Positions 33,958-43,348 of a stretch of DNA of 58,307 nt are shown one piece after another (the stretch's first letter is position 1; each line of letters opens with the position of its first letter). The notes under the pieces were generated by a model that was not told where the DNA came from, made no database searches, and worked only from the letters and a program-made list of their open reading frames with translations. Both the position numbers and the translations under genes were made by a program. Source of the DNA: CAYVGO01 sp964450725 (GTDB taxonomy: Bacteria; Bacteroidota; Bacteroidia; Bacteroidales; UBA932). The DNA lies in assembly GCA_964450725.1 (NCBI GenBank), contig CAYVGO010000008.1:1-58307 (forward strand), in the 5' to 3' direction.

Positions 33958-36687
33958 CTATTTACGAATAGACTCAAAAGAGACAAGTGATTTTTTTTCA
34001 GTTTGATAATTCATCCGAAGTTCTTCCTGTTCTTGTTTGAGGTTAGATAAAAATCCTTGACTTTCTTTTTCTGAAAATAACTTTTGCGCAACAATAGAGG
34101 CTATCGAAGCATCTTTAGAATATATCGTTGCACCTTTATATGAAACTGAAATTTTTAATGCCGTGTGTAGTGCCGTTGTAGTAGCACCGCCAATGAGCAA
34201 GGGGATTTGTAAATTTTCATCATCCATCTTTTTAGCAACAATTTCCATTTCTTTTAATGATGGTGTAATCAGTCCGCTCAATCCTATTGCATCTGCATTC
34301 TGTAGTTTGGCTTGTTGAATGATTTCTTCCGCCGGAACCATTACGCCTAAATCAATAATATCGTAGCCGTTACAGGTGAATATAATCCCGACAATATTTT
34401 TTCCTATATCATGAACATCTCCTTTTACTGTCGCCAAAACAATCTTACGCTTTTGATCTATAGTCGTAGATTGTTCTTTAAGAATATAAGGTTCTAAAAA
34501 ACTTACGGCTTTTTTCATTACCCGTGCACTTTTCACTACTTGAGGTAAAAACATTTCTCCTGTTCTGAATTTTTCACTCACTACACCCATTGCCTCCATC
34601 AACGGTTCCTCAATGACAGATGCAGCAGTAGGATAAAGCGGTAAAACCTGTGCTACGATTTCATCAATATTATAGTCATTACCTGTAATCAGATTACTTT
34701 TCAATAGTTCTACAGGATTATCACATTTTTCGGTTATCGCTATAGTATGATTACTCTTTTGTTGGTTGTATTTTGGAGATAGTGTCAATAACCTTTCCGT
34801 AGCATCGGGAGTTTTGTTGAATATCAGATTCTCTACGGCATGCAGTAACTCTTCGTCAATCTTGTCTATCGACAACAAAGTAGAAGGGTTGACAATCGCC
34901 ATATCTAAACCCGACTTTTGAGCATGGTAAAGAAAAACGGCATGTATAGCCTCTCTAATCCATTGATTACCCCGAAAAGCAAAGGATAAGTTGCTAACTC
35001 CCCCACTGACTAAAGCGTGAGGAAGATTACTTTTTATCCACTCCGTAGCCCTGAGAAAGTCAACGGCGTAATGGTTATGCTCCTCAATCCCTGTACCGAT
35101 GGTTAAAACATTGGGGTCAAAAATAATATTATATGGTGGAAAACTGAGTTTTTCCGTCAGTAATCGGTACGCACGTTGGGCGATTTTGATTTTTCGCTCG
35201 TAATTATCGGCTTGTCCCTCTTCATCAAATAACATGACCACCACTGCGGCTCCGAATTGTTGAATCGTCGCGGCTTGTAACAAAAAGTCATCCTCTCCGT
35301 TTTTTAAGGAAATCGAATTAACAATGGGCTTACCCTGAATACACCCTAATGCTCCTACAATGGCCAGAAAATCGGAACTGTCAATCATCAATGGTACTTT
35401 AGCAATGTCGGGTTCAGATTGTGTGTAACGTATAAATTGGGACAATTCTTCGTGAGTATTCAATAAACCGTCATCCATACAAACATCAATCACCGAAGCA
35501 CCTTCAACAATTTGCTGCTTGGCAATTTCTAACGCTTCTGTATACTCTTTATTACGTATTAATCTGGCAAACTTTAGAGACCCGGCAACATTGGTTCTTT
35601 CGCCGACACGAATAAATCCCTCTTTCTTTTTAAGATTTACATCTAAACATTCTAATCCCGTAAGAAAACAATGCTCTATCTTTTGTAACGGTTTTTGGGG
35701 CTCTATACCTGTTGCAATCTTTGATATTGCCGCAATATGTTCCGGAGTTGTTCCACAACATCCACCAACAATATGGACAATCCCTGATGTTAATAACTGT
35801 CTGCTATTTTCGGCCATGCTTCCCGGCGTTTCATCATAGCCACCTAAGGCATTCGGGAGTCCGGCATTAGCGTGCATACTGGTATAAAACGGAGAGACGG
35901 AAGATAGTTTCTTTATCGGCTCAATCATTTGTTCTACTCCCAATCCGCAATTTAAACCTACGGACAACAAAGGATAAAATGCAATTGTATGTAAAAATGC
36001 TTCGATGGTTTGTCCTGTAAATATCCTTCCGGCGGCATCCGTAATCGTACCTGAAATCATGACCGGCAGCCGGTATCCACGTTTTTTATCTTCTTCCTGT
36101 ATAGCAAATAATGCGGCTTTGGCATTCAACCCGTCAAAAATTGTTTCTACCAATAAAATATCAACGCCTCCATCTACCAAACCTCGAATTTGTTCTCTGT
36201 AGGCTGCGACCAATTGGTCGAAAGTGATACTGCGGTATTCTGGTCTTTGACTGTCCGGAGACATAGATAAAGTCTTACTGGTAGGACCTATGGAACCTGC
36301 AATAAAGCGAGGTTGTTCAGGTGTTGTATATTCTTTTTTTAAAGGTACTAACAACTTCGCGGCATGATAATTCATGGCATAGACTTTGTCTGCAAGCAAG
36401 TATTCAGATTGAGAAATAGCATTACTATTAAAAGTGCAAGTACTGACAATATGAGCACCTGAAGTAAAATACTTGCGGGCTATTTCCTGTATAATGTCCG
36501 GACGTGTAAGTACCAAAACATCATTATTCCCTTGCAGTGGAATGGAGTGATTCGTAAAAAGATTACCTCGAAAGTCAACTTCTGAGAGTTGATATTGTTG
36601 TATCATCGTACCCAACCCTCCATCTAAAATCAGCAGTTGTTGTTGAAGAAGTTTATCTAATAGTATGTGATTTTCTGTTGTTTGCAT
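33958..36687 (-). CDS. metH: Cobalamin-dependent methionine synthase, lacking the reactivation domain
   Basis: The 909-residue enzyme transfers methyl from methyl-THF to homocysteine through B12. Domains in order: a homocysteine-binding barrel (about 1-330; zinc ligands in GLNCG and VGGCCGTT), a pterin-binding barrel (about 345-620; RTNVAGSLKF), the cap, and a B12-binding domain with KGDVHDIGKNIVG (about 735-748) and the downstream SGLITPS and GGATTT. It ends shortly after the B12 domain and lacks the SAM-dependent reactivation domain of the E. coli 1227-residue enzyme. In Bacteroides this domain is known to be a separate protein; none is visible here. Confidence 0.94.
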   Translation of the reverse strand: MQTTENHILLDKLLQQQLLILDGGLGTMIQQYQLSEVDFRGNLFTNHSIPLQGNNDVLVLTRPDIIQEIARKYFTSGAHIVSTCTFNSNAISQSEYLLADKVYAMNYHAAKLLVPLKKEYTTPEQPRFIAGSIGPTSKTLSMSPDSQRPEYRSITFDQLVAAYREQIRGLVDGGVDILLVETIFDGLNAKAALFAIQEEDKKRGYRLPVMISGTITDAAGRIFTGQTIEAFLHTIAFYPLLSVGLNCGLGVEQMIEPIKKLSSVSPFYTSMHANAGLPNALGGYDETPGSMAENSRQLLTSGIVHIVGGCCGTTPEHIAAISKIATGIEPQKPLQKIEHCFLTGLECLDVNLKKKEGFIRVGERTNVAGSLKFARLIRNKEYTEALEIAKQQIVEGASVIDVCMDDGLLNTHEELSQFIRYTQSEPDIAKVPLMIDSSDFLAIVGALGCIQGKPIVNSISLKNGEDDFLLQAATIQQFGAAVVVMLFDEEGQADNYERKIKIAQRAYRLLTEKLSFPPYNIIFDPNVLTIGTGIEEHNHYAVDFLRATEWIKSNLPHALVSGGVSNLSFAFRGNQWIREAIHAVFLYHAQKSGLDMAIVNPSTLLSIDKIDEELLHAVENLIFNKTPDATERLLTLSPKYNQQKSNHTIAITEKCDNPVELLKSNLITGNDYNIDEIVAQVLPLYPTAASVIEEPLMEAMGVVSEKFRTGEMFLPQVVKSARVMKKAVSFLEPYILKEQSTTIDQKRKIVLATVKGDVHDIGKNIVGIIFTCNGYDIIDLGVMVPAEEIIQQAKLQNADAIGLSGLITPSLKEMEIVAKKMDDENLQIPLLIGGATTTALHTALKISVSYKGATIYSKDASIASIVAQKLFSEKESQGFLSNLKQEQEELRMNYQTEKKSLVSFESIRK

Positions 36688-36703
36688 TTATTTTATTCGA
36701 TAA

Positions 36704-36721
36704 ATCGGCATAAGTGCCGAT
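36704..36721. repeat. 7-bp hairpin between pdxA and metH
   Basis: ATCGGCA, TAAG, TGCCGAT form a small perfect hairpin in the pdxA-metH spacer. It has no T-run. It may be a weak terminator or an operator for metH. Confidence 0.4.
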
Positions 36722-36762
36722 GTGTCTATACAATTCGTTCTTTAATCTTCATAGCCCTCACG

Positions 36763-37839
36763 CTATGCCAAATTACTTACTTCTACATTCTTTGAAGTAG
36801 GTAGTGGGTTTTTATTGAGTTCTACATGCGTTGCCCGATTCTTGAGAATGTCGTGTGCCATAAATAATGCCGCAATAAAGGAAGAGGGTGAAGCTATATT
36901 CTTACCTGCAATATCATAGCCTGTGCCATGAATGGGTGATGTCCTGACGATGGGCAATCCGGCTGTAAAGTTTACTCCATTGTCAAATGCAGATAGTTTA
37001 AAAGGTATTAAGCCTTGGTCATGGTACATGGCCAAAATAGCATCATATTTTGCATAGGTTCCACTACCGAAAAAACCGCAAGCCGGAAAAGGTCCGAAAG
37101 CACAAATATTCTTTTGCTTTACCTCTTCAATAGCCGGGGTTATCAATGTAGATTCTTCATTCCCCATCACGCCGTTATCTCCGGCATGAGGATTAACTCC
37201 CAATACGGCAATCTTAGGTTTACGGATACCAAAATCTTGTATCAGAGACTTATTGATAGCAGTAATTTTATCTACAATCAATGGTTGAGAAAGAGTTTCT
37301 GTAACTTTGTGCAAAGCAATATGCTCTGTTACCACTCCTACTCGCAATACGTCGTTGACCAAAAACATTAATGACTCTGTACTGCCAAAGGCTGAGGCTA
37401 AGTATTGTGTGTGTCCGGCAAAAGGATATTGTTCAGAAATAATGTTTTGTTTGTTCAAAGGGAGGGTTACTAAAGCGTCTAACCAACCGTTTTTGGCATG
37501 TTCGGTGGCTTGTTGTAAAGCAGCTACACCAAATTGTCCGGCTTCAGGAATCAGTTGTCCAGCTTCAACTTTCATATTATTATCACCTCCAACTTCAATC
37601 AGGTTGAGTTTACGAGGTTGTGCTTCATTGGTCTTTTTAATGATTACATAAGAAAACCCGTCGGCACGGAGTGCCTTTTTGTAATAGTTTAAAATACGAG
37701 ATGAACCATAAAAAACAGGGGTAAATGTATCAAAAAGTCTGTTATCAGCAAAGGCTTTGATGACCAATTCATAATTTACGCCGTTGATGTCACCTTGTGT
37801 AATGCCGATACGTATTTTGGGGGTAGTTTGATTTTGCAT
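36763..37839 (-). CDS. pdxA: 4-hydroxythreonine-4-phosphate dehydrogenase
   Basis: The 358-residue enzyme acts in the DXP-dependent pyridoxal phosphate pathway. Landmarks are IGITQGDINGVNYELVIKAF at the N-terminus, the FAGHTQYLA metal/substrate region, LGVNPHAGDNGVMGNEE, and the C-terminal AMYHDQGLIPFK with GTGYDIAGKNIASP. The frame is open 34 codons further upstream, but that extension would overlap ftsY; the ATG at 37839 (MQNQTTPK) begins 26 bp after the ftsY stop and gives the family length. It is co-oriented with ftsY and metH. Confidence 0.94.
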   Translation of the reverse strand: MQNQTTPKIRIGITQGDINGVNYELVIKAFADNRLFDTFTPVFYGSSRILNYYKKALRADGFSYVIIKKTNEAQPRKLNLIEVGGDNNMKVEAGQLIPEAGQFGVAALQQATEHAKNGWLDALVTLPLNKQNIISEQYPFAGHTQYLASAFGSTESLMFLVNDVLRVGVVTEHIALHKVTETLSQPLIVDKITAINKSLIQDFGIRKPKIAVLGVNPHAGDNGVMGNEESTLITPAIEEVKQKNICAFGPFPACGFFGSGTYAKYDAILAMYHDQGLIPFKLSAFDNGVNFTAGLPIVRTSPIHGTGYDIAGKNIASPSSFIAALFMAHDILKNRATHVELNKNPLPTSKNVEVSNLA

Positions 37840-37864
37840 GATGTCTATAATTTTAATGTGAGAA

Positions 37865-38830
37865 CTAAACGTCTGAGAAAGAGAAAAGTGTCTTGACAAA
37901 GGTTTCCGGGTGGAAAACTTGAAGGTCATGAACCTTTTCACCCACTCCGATATATTTTACGGGTACGCTTAACATGTCTGTAATGCCTAAAACAACTCCT
38001 CCTTTGGCCGTGCCGTCTAACTTAGTAATGACAAGTCCTGTGATTTGTGTTGCTTTAGAAAACTCTACGGCTTGCCTGTAAGCGTTTTGTCCTGTCGTAC
38101 CGTCAAGAACTAACAGAATCTCATGAGGAGCACCCGGTACTACTTTCTGCATTACACTTTTTATCTTGGTCAGTTCGTTCATTAGATTGACTTTATTGTG
38201 TAATCGTCCAGCGGTGTCAATCAGTACAACGTCTGCATTGTTGGCAACGGCCGACTTCAGTGTATCAAACACTACCGAAGCAGGGTCTGCTCCCATTTGC
38301 TGTTTAACAATCGGCACCTCTGTACGTTCTGCCCAAACGGATAATTGCTCTATGGCGGCTGCCCGAAAGGTGTCTGCCGCTCCCAAAACTACTTTTGCTC
38401 CGGCTTGCTTATATTGTGATGCCAATTTACCGATAGTGGTCGTTTTGCCTACACCATTGACCCCCACAATCATAATGACATGTGGTCGATGTGTGCTCTC
38501 TTCATCCGTTACTTTTGACGATAACATACCCAGAACCTCTTCTTGCAGATATTGCTGTACCTCTTCTATCGTAGTGTATTTATCTTTATGCGTACGTTGC
38601 TCTAATTTTTCAATAATCTTTAAGGTGGTGTCTGTCCCTACGTCTGCAGCAAGCAGCGCCTCTTCTACTGCCTCTAAAAAATCACTGTCAATAATGGATT
38701 TTGCTGTAAAATTACGTACAATTTTACCCCAAAAACTTTGTTTAGTCTTTTCCAATCCGCTTTCTAAGCCTTGCTTCTCTTCGGTTGCAGTAACGGTTTT
38801 CTTTTTCTCAAAGATATTAAATAGCCCCAT
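37865..38830 (-). CDS. ftsY: Signal recognition particle receptor
   Basis: The 321-residue SRP receptor GTPase docks ribosome-SRP complexes at the membrane. It has a short N-terminal region (MGLFNIFEKKK), the four-helix N domain, and the G domain with P-loop GVNGVGKTTTIGKLA, DTFRAAAIEQL, DTAGRLHNKVNLMNEL and TKLDGTAKGG. It lacks the long acidic A domain of E. coli, as is usual in Bacteroidota. The SRP RNA partner is encoded at 43533-43629. Confidence 0.96.
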   Translation of the reverse strand: MGLFNIFEKKKTVTATEEKQGLESGLEKTKQSFWGKIVRNFTAKSIIDSDFLEAVEEALLAADVGTDTTLKIIEKLEQRTHKDKYTTIEEVQQYLQEEVLGMLSSKVTDEESTHRPHVIMIVGVNGVGKTTTIGKLASQYKQAGAKVVLGAADTFRAAAIEQLSVWAERTEVPIVKQQMGADPASVVFDTLKSAVANNADVVLIDTAGRLHNKVNLMNELTKIKSVMQKVVPGAPHEILLVLDGTTGQNAYRQAVEFSKATQITGLVITKLDGTAKGGVVLGITDMLSVPVKYIGVGEKVHDLQVFHPETFVKTLFSFSDV

Positions 38831-38844
38831 GTCTCTTTTTTTTA

Positions 38845-38879
38845 CAAAAGTACTAAAAAATCATTGATATAAGTACAAA
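38845..38879 (-). promoter_or_regulatory. Probable promoter for ftsY
   Basis: On the minus strand TACTTTTG (38845-38852) fits TAnnTTTG. A TTTG lies at 38876-38879 with a 23-nt spacer, slightly long. Confidence 0.55.
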
Positions 38880-39090
38880 TAAAATGCAGATGACCCGTGA
38901 TGAATAAATTTCTACAGATTGATTGGTTACTGCATCCCTGAGACAAGAAGTGCCATTTGCTCCCAACATACTCTCAGGAAATAAAAACCGAATCACCCAT
39001 ATCTTTCGGTGTAATGATATCACTTTACAGTACTAAAAAACAGCATCCTTCCGCGCAGATAATATCATCATACCGTACGGAATGACATCG
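38880..39090. other. Spacer upstream of ftsY, no feature seen
   Basis: I find no gene or clear signal here between the ftsY promoter and the palindromic array. Confidence 0.4.
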
Positions 39091-39182
39091 TTTACATTGC
39101 AATGTAAATAGTGTTTACATTATAATGTAAGTATCATTTACATTATAAAGTAAGTATTGTTTACATTATAATGTAAAGACTT
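39091..39182. repeat. Array of four 23-bp palindromic repeats (TTTACATTATAATGTAA)
   Basis: Palindromes start at 39091, 39114, 39137 and 39160, an exact 23-bp period. The cores are TTTACATTGCAATGTAAA, TTTACATTATAATGTAA, TTTACATTATAAAGTAA and TTTACATTATAATGTAAA, joined by 5-6 nt linkers such as GTATCA and GTATTG. The array lies between divergent ftsY and tRNA-Pro. It could be a multi-site operator, but matches the design of the unrelated array at 3515-3606. Confidence 0.9.
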
Positions 39183-39303
39183 ACCGATAATGTTAGGCAG
39201 TAGTGTTTACTGTATATTGAAGGTGTTATCATTACATAAGAGAGTATGCCAAACTATCAACAAGGTGTATAACAGCCTGCTTCACTGTTTATTGCCAATG
39301 ATA

Positions 39304-39335
39304 TTTGTGTAATTAAATATAAAGTATTACTTTTG
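39304..39335 (+). promoter_or_regulatory. Bacteroidota-type promoter for tRNA-Pro(GGG)
   Basis: TTTG (39304-39307), a 20-nt spacer and TACTTTTG (39328-39335), 12 nt before the tRNA. Confidence 0.8.
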
Positions 39336-39347
39336 CAGCCACATCAG

Positions 39348-39422
39348 CGGGGTGTAGCTCAGCCCGGTTAGAGTACACGTCTGGGGGGCGTGTGGTCGTA
39401 CGTTCGAATCGTATCACCCCGA
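39348..39422 (+). tRNA. tRNA-Pro (GGG)
   Basis: Cloverleaf with acceptor CGGGGTG/CACCCCG (including C1-G72, common in tRNA-Pro), D-arm GCTC...GAGT, anticodon GGG in loop CTGGGGG, and T-loop TTCGAAT. CCA is not encoded. Position 31-39 is a T-G pair. Confidence 0.93.
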
Positions 39423-39426
39423 CATT

Positions 39427-39460
39427 AAAGCCTGATTACCGGAAGGGGAGTCAGGCTTTT
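39427..39460 (+). terminator. Terminator after tRNA-Pro, in the leader of the LysM gene
   Basis: AAAGCCTGA (39427-39435) pairs perfectly with TCAGGCTTT (39451-39459), followed by TTGTT. It ends 34 bp before the LysM-protein ATG, so that gene depends on read-through or another promoter. Confidence 0.75.
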
Positions 39461-39493
39461 GTTATATATAGTGTTAAGTTAAATATCGAAATT

Positions 39494-41398
39494 ATGAACA
39501 GATTTACTCAATTATTCTTTGTAATAACGCTTTGTTGTTGCCTAACCAATATGGCAAAGTCGGCTCACAATGTACACCTTGAAAAAAAGAATATCGTGGT
39601 GGTAGATGATGTAAGGTTTAAACTTCATAATGTAAAGAAGAAAGAAAACTTGTTTAGTATTTCAAGAGCCAATGATGTACCGACTTCATTAGTAACAAAG
39701 TTCAACAAACAAATTATTGGCGGAAATATATCGCCCGATGATATTTTATTTATTCCCGTGATTGACAAGAAGCAAGTTGATTCCTCTTTGAACCAGTTTG
39801 AAAACTTAAACTATGCTCTGCACTATGTAAGGTCTAAAGAAACATTGTCGCTTATCAGCCGGCTGTATTCCATTCCTTCGGAAGTGATTGTCCGCAACAA
39901 CCCAAGTATAGACTTTGACATTTTACAGGTAGATAATATTATTGTTTTGCCTTTACAATTCACAACGACAACCACACCTTCCACTACAAATTCTACAACA
40001 CAAGCCACCACGACCGGTCAGGCTTCCAAACCTGCTACCTCTTCATTACGTCAACACCATATAGTACAAGGAGAAACGTTATATTCCGTATCCCGATTAT
40101 ACAGTGTCCCAGTTGATTCTCTCAAAAAGTACAACCCCGATTTGGCGATTAACAGTGTATCCATCGGTACGGTAATCAACATTCCTCCTTCTGTAGAAAA
40201 CCATACACCAATAGCGGTATCAATATTCAAGGAATGTAAAGCGTTTCCTAAAGACAGTACATTAAATGTAATGGTTATTATGCCTTTTGAACGTAAGAAT
40301 GAGAAAGAGTTAGAGCGTACCTACCGCTATTTGGCATTCTATGACGGAATCAAACTTGCGGCAGAAGACTTGACCAAGCAAGGTCATAAGATTAATCTTT
40401 CTTTGACAAGCAGTGAAATTGCTGATAATATTGACCTCTCGACCGACAAGTTGTCTAAGCAACATTTAGTGATAGGGTTACTCTATGAAAAAGAAATCCG
40501 TAAAATATTACCTGTGCTACAGCAGCACAATATACCTTTTATATCTGCCATATCGGTTTCCAATGGTCTTCTCTCGCAATACTTTAACTACTATCAGGTA
40601 ACGGCTACCAATGAAAGATTACTGTATAATAATGTAAAGAAAGTATTGCAGAATAACCCTAAGAATAATACTGTTATTATTACTAAAAGTGCTTCACGCG
40701 AAGATAAACTGATGGAAAAGCAACTATTATCTGAATTGAATATTAGTGACACTCTGCGAACAACTAATAATGATAATGTTTCTGACGATAGTTTAGAATT
40801 AGCCATGAAGGCATTTAAAGTAAAAGAGGATAAACAATCTGTAACCCTGTTTTCTTGCAATATGCAACATACCGCCAAATCTATTAACTATATCCTTCTA
40901 CAGGCTTTGAGTGCAAAAAAACCCAATACTATCATTGTGATTTCAGACCAAGAACCTTTTGTAACTCAGATACTGTCAACCTTAAAAATATTCAAAAACC
41001 AGTATAAAGTTGAGGTTAAAGTGGTGGGAAGTGCACAATGGTTGAAATTTACCTCTTTAGATATTGAATTACTCTATAATAATAAGATTGAAGTTGCCGC
41101 CAATCAACATGTAAACTACGATACACCCGTTGTACAACAAATGGCACAGCGCTATCAGGCAGAATACTTTATAGAACCTACTCCTTTGGCAATCAAAGGA
41201 TATGATATTATGTATTATTTCGGTTCAGCATACCACCTTTACGGAAAAGGATTAGGACACTGCATCAATCCATCTTTCCGACAGCCAATGCTTTCTTCAT
41301 CTTTTGATATGAAGCAGGCATGTCCTACCTGCGGATTTGAAAACAGAGGAGCAATATATTTGGAATATACAGAGGATATAGATATTCTAACAAAGTAG
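39494..41398 (+). CDS. LysM-repeat protein fused to a periplasmic-binding-like domain
   Basis: The start at 39494 (MNRFTQLFF) gives a 634-residue protein with a signal peptide (about 1-24). The frame is open upstream only across the tRNA. Three LysM-like modules follow (about 35-85, 95-145, 175-225; the best is HHIVQGETLYSVSRLYSVP), with a Thr-rich linker before the third. From about 235 to 620 a type-1 periplasmic-binding-like fold begins with LNVMVIMPFE and YDGIKLAAEDL. LysM binds peptidoglycan, so the protein probably sits on the cell wall; the ligand is unknown. yggS starts just after it. Confidence 0.85.
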   Translation: MNRFTQLFFVITLCCCLTNMAKSAHNVHLEKKNIVVVDDVRFKLHNVKKKENLFSISRANDVPTSLVTKFNKQIIGGNISPDDILFIPVIDKKQVDSSLNQFENLNYALHYVRSKETLSLISRLYSIPSEVIVRNNPSIDFDILQVDNIIVLPLQFTTTTTPSTTNSTTQATTTGQASKPATSSLRQHHIVQGETLYSVSRLYSVPVDSLKKYNPDLAINSVSIGTVINIPPSVENHTPIAVSIFKECKAFPKDSTLNVMVIMPFERKNEKELERTYRYLAFYDGIKLAAEDLTKQGHKINLSLTSSEIADNIDLSTDKLSKQHLVIGLLYEKEIRKILPVLQQHNIPFISAISVSNGLLSQYFNYYQVTATNERLLYNNVKKVLQNNPKNNTVIITKSASREDKLMEKQLLSELNISDTLRTTNNDNVSDDSLELAMKAFKVKEDKQSVTLFSCNMQHTAKSINYILLQALSAKKPNTIIVISDQEPFVTQILSTLKIFKNQYKVEVKVVGSAQWLKFTSLDIELLYNNKIEVAANQHVNYDTPVVQQMAQRYQAEYFIEPTPLAIKGYDIMYYFGSAYHLYGKGLGHCINPSFRQPMLSSSFDMKQACPTCGFENRGAIYLEYTEDIDILTK

Positions 41399-41403
41399 TG
41401 ATC

Positions 41404-42072
41404 ATGAACGGTTTTACCTCCGGTTTACTTCAGCAACTGGCACAACAAGGGAATAAAACCCGATTGATTGCGGTTTCAAAATATCAGCCTATAAGTCGCA
41501 TTGAAGAATTATACAATCATGGGTTACGACACTTTGGAGAGAGTCGTGTTGAGGAATTGGTAAAGAAAGCCGAAGCATTACCTAAAGACATTGTCTGGCA
41601 CTTTATAGGACATCTGCAAACCAACAAAGTCAAGAAACTTTTGCCGCTCGTACAGTGGATACACTCTATAGACAGCATCTCTTTGTTAGAAAAAGTAGAA
41701 ACTATGGCGCAAGCATTATCTACTACTGTATCCGTACTGCTACAAATCCATATTGCACAAGAAACTCACAAGTTCGGATTCTATCCGGATGAACTCAATG
41801 AGTACCTTTCTACCCACCGGCATCAAGCATTACAACATGTCAAGATTAAAGGAGTCATGGGTATGGCTACCTTCACTGATAATACCGAACAAATTACCGC
41901 TGAATTTCGTTCATTACACCATTTGATGAACAAACTGAAGAATGATTATTTTAAAGACACCCCAGACTTTCAAGAATGTTCTATGGGTATGTCTAACGAT
42001 TACTCCATTGCATTAGCCGAAGGTTCGACAATGCTTCGCATAGGGCATGCGATTTTCGAGGAAGAAAATTAA
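41404..42072 (+). CDS. yggS: YggS-family PLP homeostasis protein
   Basis: The single-domain alanine-racemase-like barrel of about 222 residues binds pyridoxal phosphate and controls its level. Landmarks are LIAVSKYQP (PLP-binding Lys), HFGESRVEELVKKAE, WHFIGHLQTNKVKKL, IHSIDS, and the C-terminal SMGMSNDYSIALAEGSTMLRIG. The ATG at 41404 is 5 bp after the upstream stop; a GTG at 41398 is also possible. It converges with aroB, sharing 4 bp. Confidence 0.94.
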   Translation: MNGFTSGLLQQLAQQGNKTRLIAVSKYQPISRIEELYNHGLRHFGESRVEELVKKAEALPKDIVWHFIGHLQTNKVKKLLPLVQWIHSIDSISLLEKVETMAQALSTTVSVLLQIHIAQETHKFGFYPDELNEYLSTHRHQALQHVKIKGVMGMATFTDNTEQITAEFRSLHHLMNKLKNDYFKDTPDFQECSMGMSNDYSIALAEGSTMLRIGHAIFEEEN

Positions 42073-43106
42073 TGTTGCTGTAGAAAGTTCATCACTCCCG
42101 TCAACTGCTCTGCATTGACAGATTGTAAAACGGCTTCACCTTCTGTCTTTGAGGGTAAAACCAACTGTACTTTATCTCCATGTTTCTTCTTGTCTTTCAT
42201 CATCGCCTGTATAAAGTCCGAAGGGCTATAGTCAAAAGTAGTCGGCAATCCGAAATTCGATAATATTTCTTGTACTTCCAGCAATCTTTGTTGATTCTCA
42301 ATACTCTCTTCAAAATAGAGCGATACTTTACAAGCCATTACCAATCCTATACTTACCGCCTCTCCGTGCAGATAGTGAGTAGAGAGTTTTTCGATAGCAT
42401 GTCCGAAAGTATGTCCTAAATTTAAATATTTACGGACATTCTGCTCATGTTCATCTTGCGTAACGATGGAAGCCTTTATTTGTAATGCTTCATAAATAGC
42501 GTACTCCAATTTATCCGGATTATGTTGCAAATAAAGGTGTGTATGCTGATGCAAATCTTTCAACAATTGATGGTTCGCAATAATAGCCACCTTGATAATT
42601 TCACTAAAGCCTGCCTTAAATTCTCTTATCGGAAGTGTTTTTAGCATCTCCATATCACAAATCACAAATTCGGGTTGAGTAAATGTTCCGACAATGTTTT
42701 TATAACGGTCAAAGTTTACTCCGTTTTTTCCGCCAATACTGGCATCTACTTGCGACAAAAGTGTCGTAGATATAAACCCGAACGATATACCCCGCATATA
42801 AATAGAAGCCGCAAAACCTGTAATATCACATACAATTCCACCTCCCACACCTAATAAAAACGTATTTCGGTCTGCACCGTATTCTAATAATTGTCTGATA
42901 ATTTTTTCAACGCTTGACAAAGTCTTGTAAGGTTCTCCCTGCTCCAATATAATCGCAGGAAATTCGGCAAAGAAATCTCCGTATAGTCGTTGAATCTCTT
43001 GATCTGTAATGACAACAACGTGCTTTCTTCCCGTAAGGTATTGTTTGACATTGCAGTAAGATTCGCCAATAAGAATAGTAGAGTCTTTAATAGTAATGGT
43101 TTTCAT
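42069..43106 (-). CDS. aroB: 3-dehydroquinate synthase
   Basis: The 345-residue enzyme catalyses the second shikimate-pathway step, DAHP to 3-dehydroquinate. Motifs are LEQGEPYKTLSSVEKI, the NAD-binding LGVGGGIVCDITGFAAS, STTLLSQVDASIGGKNGVNF, the metal ligand regions in FSEIIKVAII and LNLGHTFGHAIEKL, and the HGEAVSIGLVMA histidine. Length is normal. Its stop overlaps the yggS stop. Confidence 0.96.
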   Translation of the reverse strand: MKTITIKDSTILIGESYCNVKQYLTGRKHVVVITDQEIQRLYGDFFAEFPAIILEQGEPYKTLSSVEKIIRQLLEYGADRNTFLLGVGGGIVCDITGFAASIYMRGISFGFISTTLLSQVDASIGGKNGVNFDRYKNIVGTFTQPEFVICDMEMLKTLPIREFKAGFSEIIKVAIIANHQLLKDLHQHTHLYLQHNPDKLEYAIYEALQIKASIVTQDEHEQNVRKYLNLGHTFGHAIEKLSTHYLHGEAVSIGLVMACKVSLYFEESIENQQRLLEVQEILSNFGLPTTFDYSPSDFIQAMMKDKKKHGDKVQLVLPSKTEGEAVLQSVNAEQLTGVMNFLQQH

Positions 43107-43260
43107 GACAAAATGAAGAAATGACAGAATGAAAGAATGACGGAGTAAAGGAGTGAAAGAATAACCATGAGGTGTCTGCTTTATCTCGTTTCATTATGGT
43201 TACAAGTTTTCTATCGTACAAAAAAACGGCTATCTAAAAGTAGATAACCGTTTTAAAATG

Positions 43261-43334
43261 TCGGGGTGGCCAGATTCGAACTGACGACCTCCTGCTCCCA
43301 AAGCAGGCGCGATACCGGGCTACGCTACACCCCG
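43261..43334 (-). tRNA. tRNA-Pro (UGG)
   Basis: Minus-strand cloverleaf with acceptor CGGGGTG/CACCCCG, anticodon TGG in loop TTTGGGA on a CTGCT/AGCAG stem, and T-loop TTCGAAT. CCA is not encoded. It is in tandem with tRNA-Ser and shares its promoter. Confidence 0.95.
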
Positions 43335-43348
43335 AAAGTGTCAATTGG

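Noticed and set aside
39392..39493. N-terminal extension of the LysM protein
   Set aside because: It would overlap tRNA-Pro and its terminator; the signal peptide starts at 39494.
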